Below, piece by piece: positions 62,389 to 64,000 of a stretch of DNA of 64,000 nucleotides. Position 1 is the first letter of the stretch, and the number at the start of each line of letters is the position of its first letter. The stretch is taken from positions 4,526,001-4,590,000 of the forward strand of contig NW_020825288.1 of the NCBI RefSeq assembly GCF_003286085.1, given 5' to 3'. The stretch comes from Drosophila persimilis (Eukaryota; Arthropoda; Insecta; Diptera; Drosophilidae). The notes under the pieces were generated by a model. That model saw only the letters and a list, made by a program, of their open reading frames with translations, did no database searches and had not been told where the DNA came from. A program made the position numbers and the translations under genes.

Positions 62389-64000
62389 ATGCCAGAATCG
62401 AGAATTTTTCAAAAACTTTTACTATTGCTGCCGCTTGCCTATACCAACAAGCCGCAACTACCGCATAATGGTAATCCGATTGGAAAGAACTCCAAGTGAA
62501 ACTGAATGACATATCTTAAAAGAAATGTAAAATCTACTGGACACCATTCCAAATCGAACTCTTTTCCCCATTAACAATCAATAATAATTAATCATTCCAT
62601 GCCCTTGTTTGGAGAGCAACCAAAGAAATGAGAGAGTCGATCGATGTCGAATAAAATTACATCTAAACCAATTTAAAACTTATTCATGGTCTGCGCTAAT
62701 AGGATTATGAGCCGCTTATCGGTTGAACGAAAGTGAAATTTGTCTCAGACCTGGTTTCTGCTTCAATATCGATTTTACAGATGATGGCGATCATCGTGTG
62801 CATCATTGGAACTACGAATATAACGGAAACGACTGGGGTGGCACTTGTCGGACGGGACTACGACAATCCCCCATAAGATTGGCCGTTCAAAAAGTGAGTT
62901 CTAAGTTCTAAAAAGGTTGATGAACAAGCTCATAAAAAATGCATTATAGAAAGAAAAACGCTACTGTTTCTCTTAGATGTTGCAAGAAAAATGCTGTAAA
63001 AATATATCAGTTGAGTAAACATTAGAAAAATTCATGTAAAAGCAAACATTGGAGAGGTTTCCAATCCCTTTAATGTGTTTTAACATGTTTAAGCTCATAG
63101 TTGAAGTTACCAAAAATATTAAAGATAATTGAATAATAATTTACCCGACTATAACCATCCATTTGTTTCCGCTTTGCGCATTGACAGCTAATTTGATGAT
63201 TTAAACTAAAGTCTTGAGTACAAACAAATTGCTTCCGAATGAGACAAATTGGAAACTCTTTTAACGCACACTTTTCGTATTACAAGAGTTAATGGTTTTG
63301 AGGGGGTGGGTGATACATATACATATATGGAAGAAATTCATTTCAATAACCTGAAATTTTCTTCATGCTTTCTGCCAGTCGCTTTTAGCAGCAATGCCGC
63401 GGATTACTTTCGGGAACTACGACACAAAGCTGAGACCTCCACTCACCTTGGTGAACAACGGGCATTCGGGTAGGTCATGTCTATACATTTCCATACGTAT
63501 GTTAATCAGCTCTGATACTCCGCAGCTCACATGGACATACCAGAGACGCTTGACAACAGCAGACCATTTATAACTGGAGGGCTCCTCAAGGGTCGGTACA
63601 TTGCGGAGGGTCTCCATTTCCATTGGGGATCGCCGAACTGGCGTGGATCCGAGCATTCGATCCAAGATCATCGCTATGATGTGGAAATGCACATTGTTCA
63701 TAGGAATTCAAGGTACACCGATTTCCCCGAAGCATTAAAGTATAAAGATGGCGTCGCTGTGCTTGGAGTAATGTTCAAAATTGTCCAAGTACGTTTTCCT
63801 AGAAACGTTTTGATCCTTAAGTGAATTCAAACATAACCCTTCGGCTTTCAGACACCAGATGCCTTTTTTCCCGGTCTGAACAAAATCTTTGCCCAGCTTC
63901 CAAAAATTAAGAAATACAAAGAGGAAGCGACAATTTTGGGCAGTCTAACATTGGGACAAGTGTTCGGAAATTTGAACACCCGCGACTTTTTCACGTACAG
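62389..64000 (+). CDS. Alpha-carbonic anhydrase (secreted or membrane type), 3' end outside the window
   Basis: Exons 62389-62470, 62781-62893, 63379-63469, 63526-63788 and 63852 to the right edge all join in phase (195 nt after exon 2, 549 after exon 4). The enzyme hydrates CO2 to bicarbonate. Exon 1 encodes a signal peptide (FQKLLLLLPLAYT). The alpha-CA fold starts at HHWNYEYNG. The zinc ligands are present: His126 and His128 in LHFHWGS, and His151 in EMHIVH. Proton-shuttle His94 is in LVNNGHS, and the Glu of GSEHS is intact, so the enzyme looks active. The 63378 acceptor (CTGCCAG) is chosen over nearby AGs because only it restores the SLLAAMPRITFG frame. Drosophila has many alpha-CA (CAH) genes, and I do not assign a symbol. 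The last part of the domain and any GPI signal lie beyond 64000. Confidence 0.92.

Overview
This is nuclear DNA from a Drosophila-like fly. Every supported gene has short GT-AG introns and encodes a protein of recognisably insect type. Two promoters carry the Drosophila core-promoter Motif 1. One interspersed repeat (about 2000-3106) has the layout of a DINE-1 Helitron-like element, in a sequence form I associate from memory with the obscura group (D. pseudoobscura and relatives). The species placement is therefore inference. Gene names rest on protein features read from the translation; no search was run. All exon borders were placed by hand from splice sites and reading phase.

Layout. Positions 1-8361 hold no gene that I can support, only the DINE-1-like element and simple repeats; most may be intron or upstream flank of the first gene. 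The last two coding exons of a Ly6/uPAR-type GPI-anchored protein lie at 8362-8728 (+), followed by a very AT-rich stretch that looks like a long 3' UTR. A gene-poor block runs from about 10.6 to 32.9 kb. Its only coding candidate is a tiny two-exon coiled-coil gene at 30143-30401 (-), which is too short for ordinary ORF calling. A 4-5 exon gene at 32941-36482 (-) encodes a Pro/His/Cys-rich protein of unknown function with a recurring W-G-[RK]-P-G motif.

From 38.8 kb on, the window is rich in housekeeping, mostly mitochondrial genes. qless (long-chain polyprenyl diphosphate synthase for coenzyme Q) spans 38821-55607 (-) in eight exons with a 9.7-kb first intron. mRpL32 (56819-57528, +) and the mitochondrial methionyl-tRNA formyltransferase gene (57567-58775, -) converge with 38 bp between their stop codons. 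A spn-F-like coiled-coil/zinc-finger gene follows (59417-60611, +). An alpha-carbonic anhydrase gene (62389 to beyond 64000, +), with a TATA box and an initiator upstream, is cut by the right edge.

How the genes fit together: qless, mRpL32 and the formyltransferase all serve mitochondria (ubiquinone, ribosome, translation initiation). mRpL32 and spn-F share a related promoter module of about 200 bp, built of GGTATATTT-type motifs ending in a Motif 1 core. The formyltransferase promoter side has a similar motif cluster. The most unusual items are this duplicated promoter module, the hidden coiled-coil microgene, the triple WG[RK]PG protein with a possible alternative last exon, a 32-bp tandem repeat of palindromes in qless intron 1, and the nearly UTR-less convergent gene pair. 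No LTR element, endogenous virus, CRISPR array or tRNA gene was recognised.
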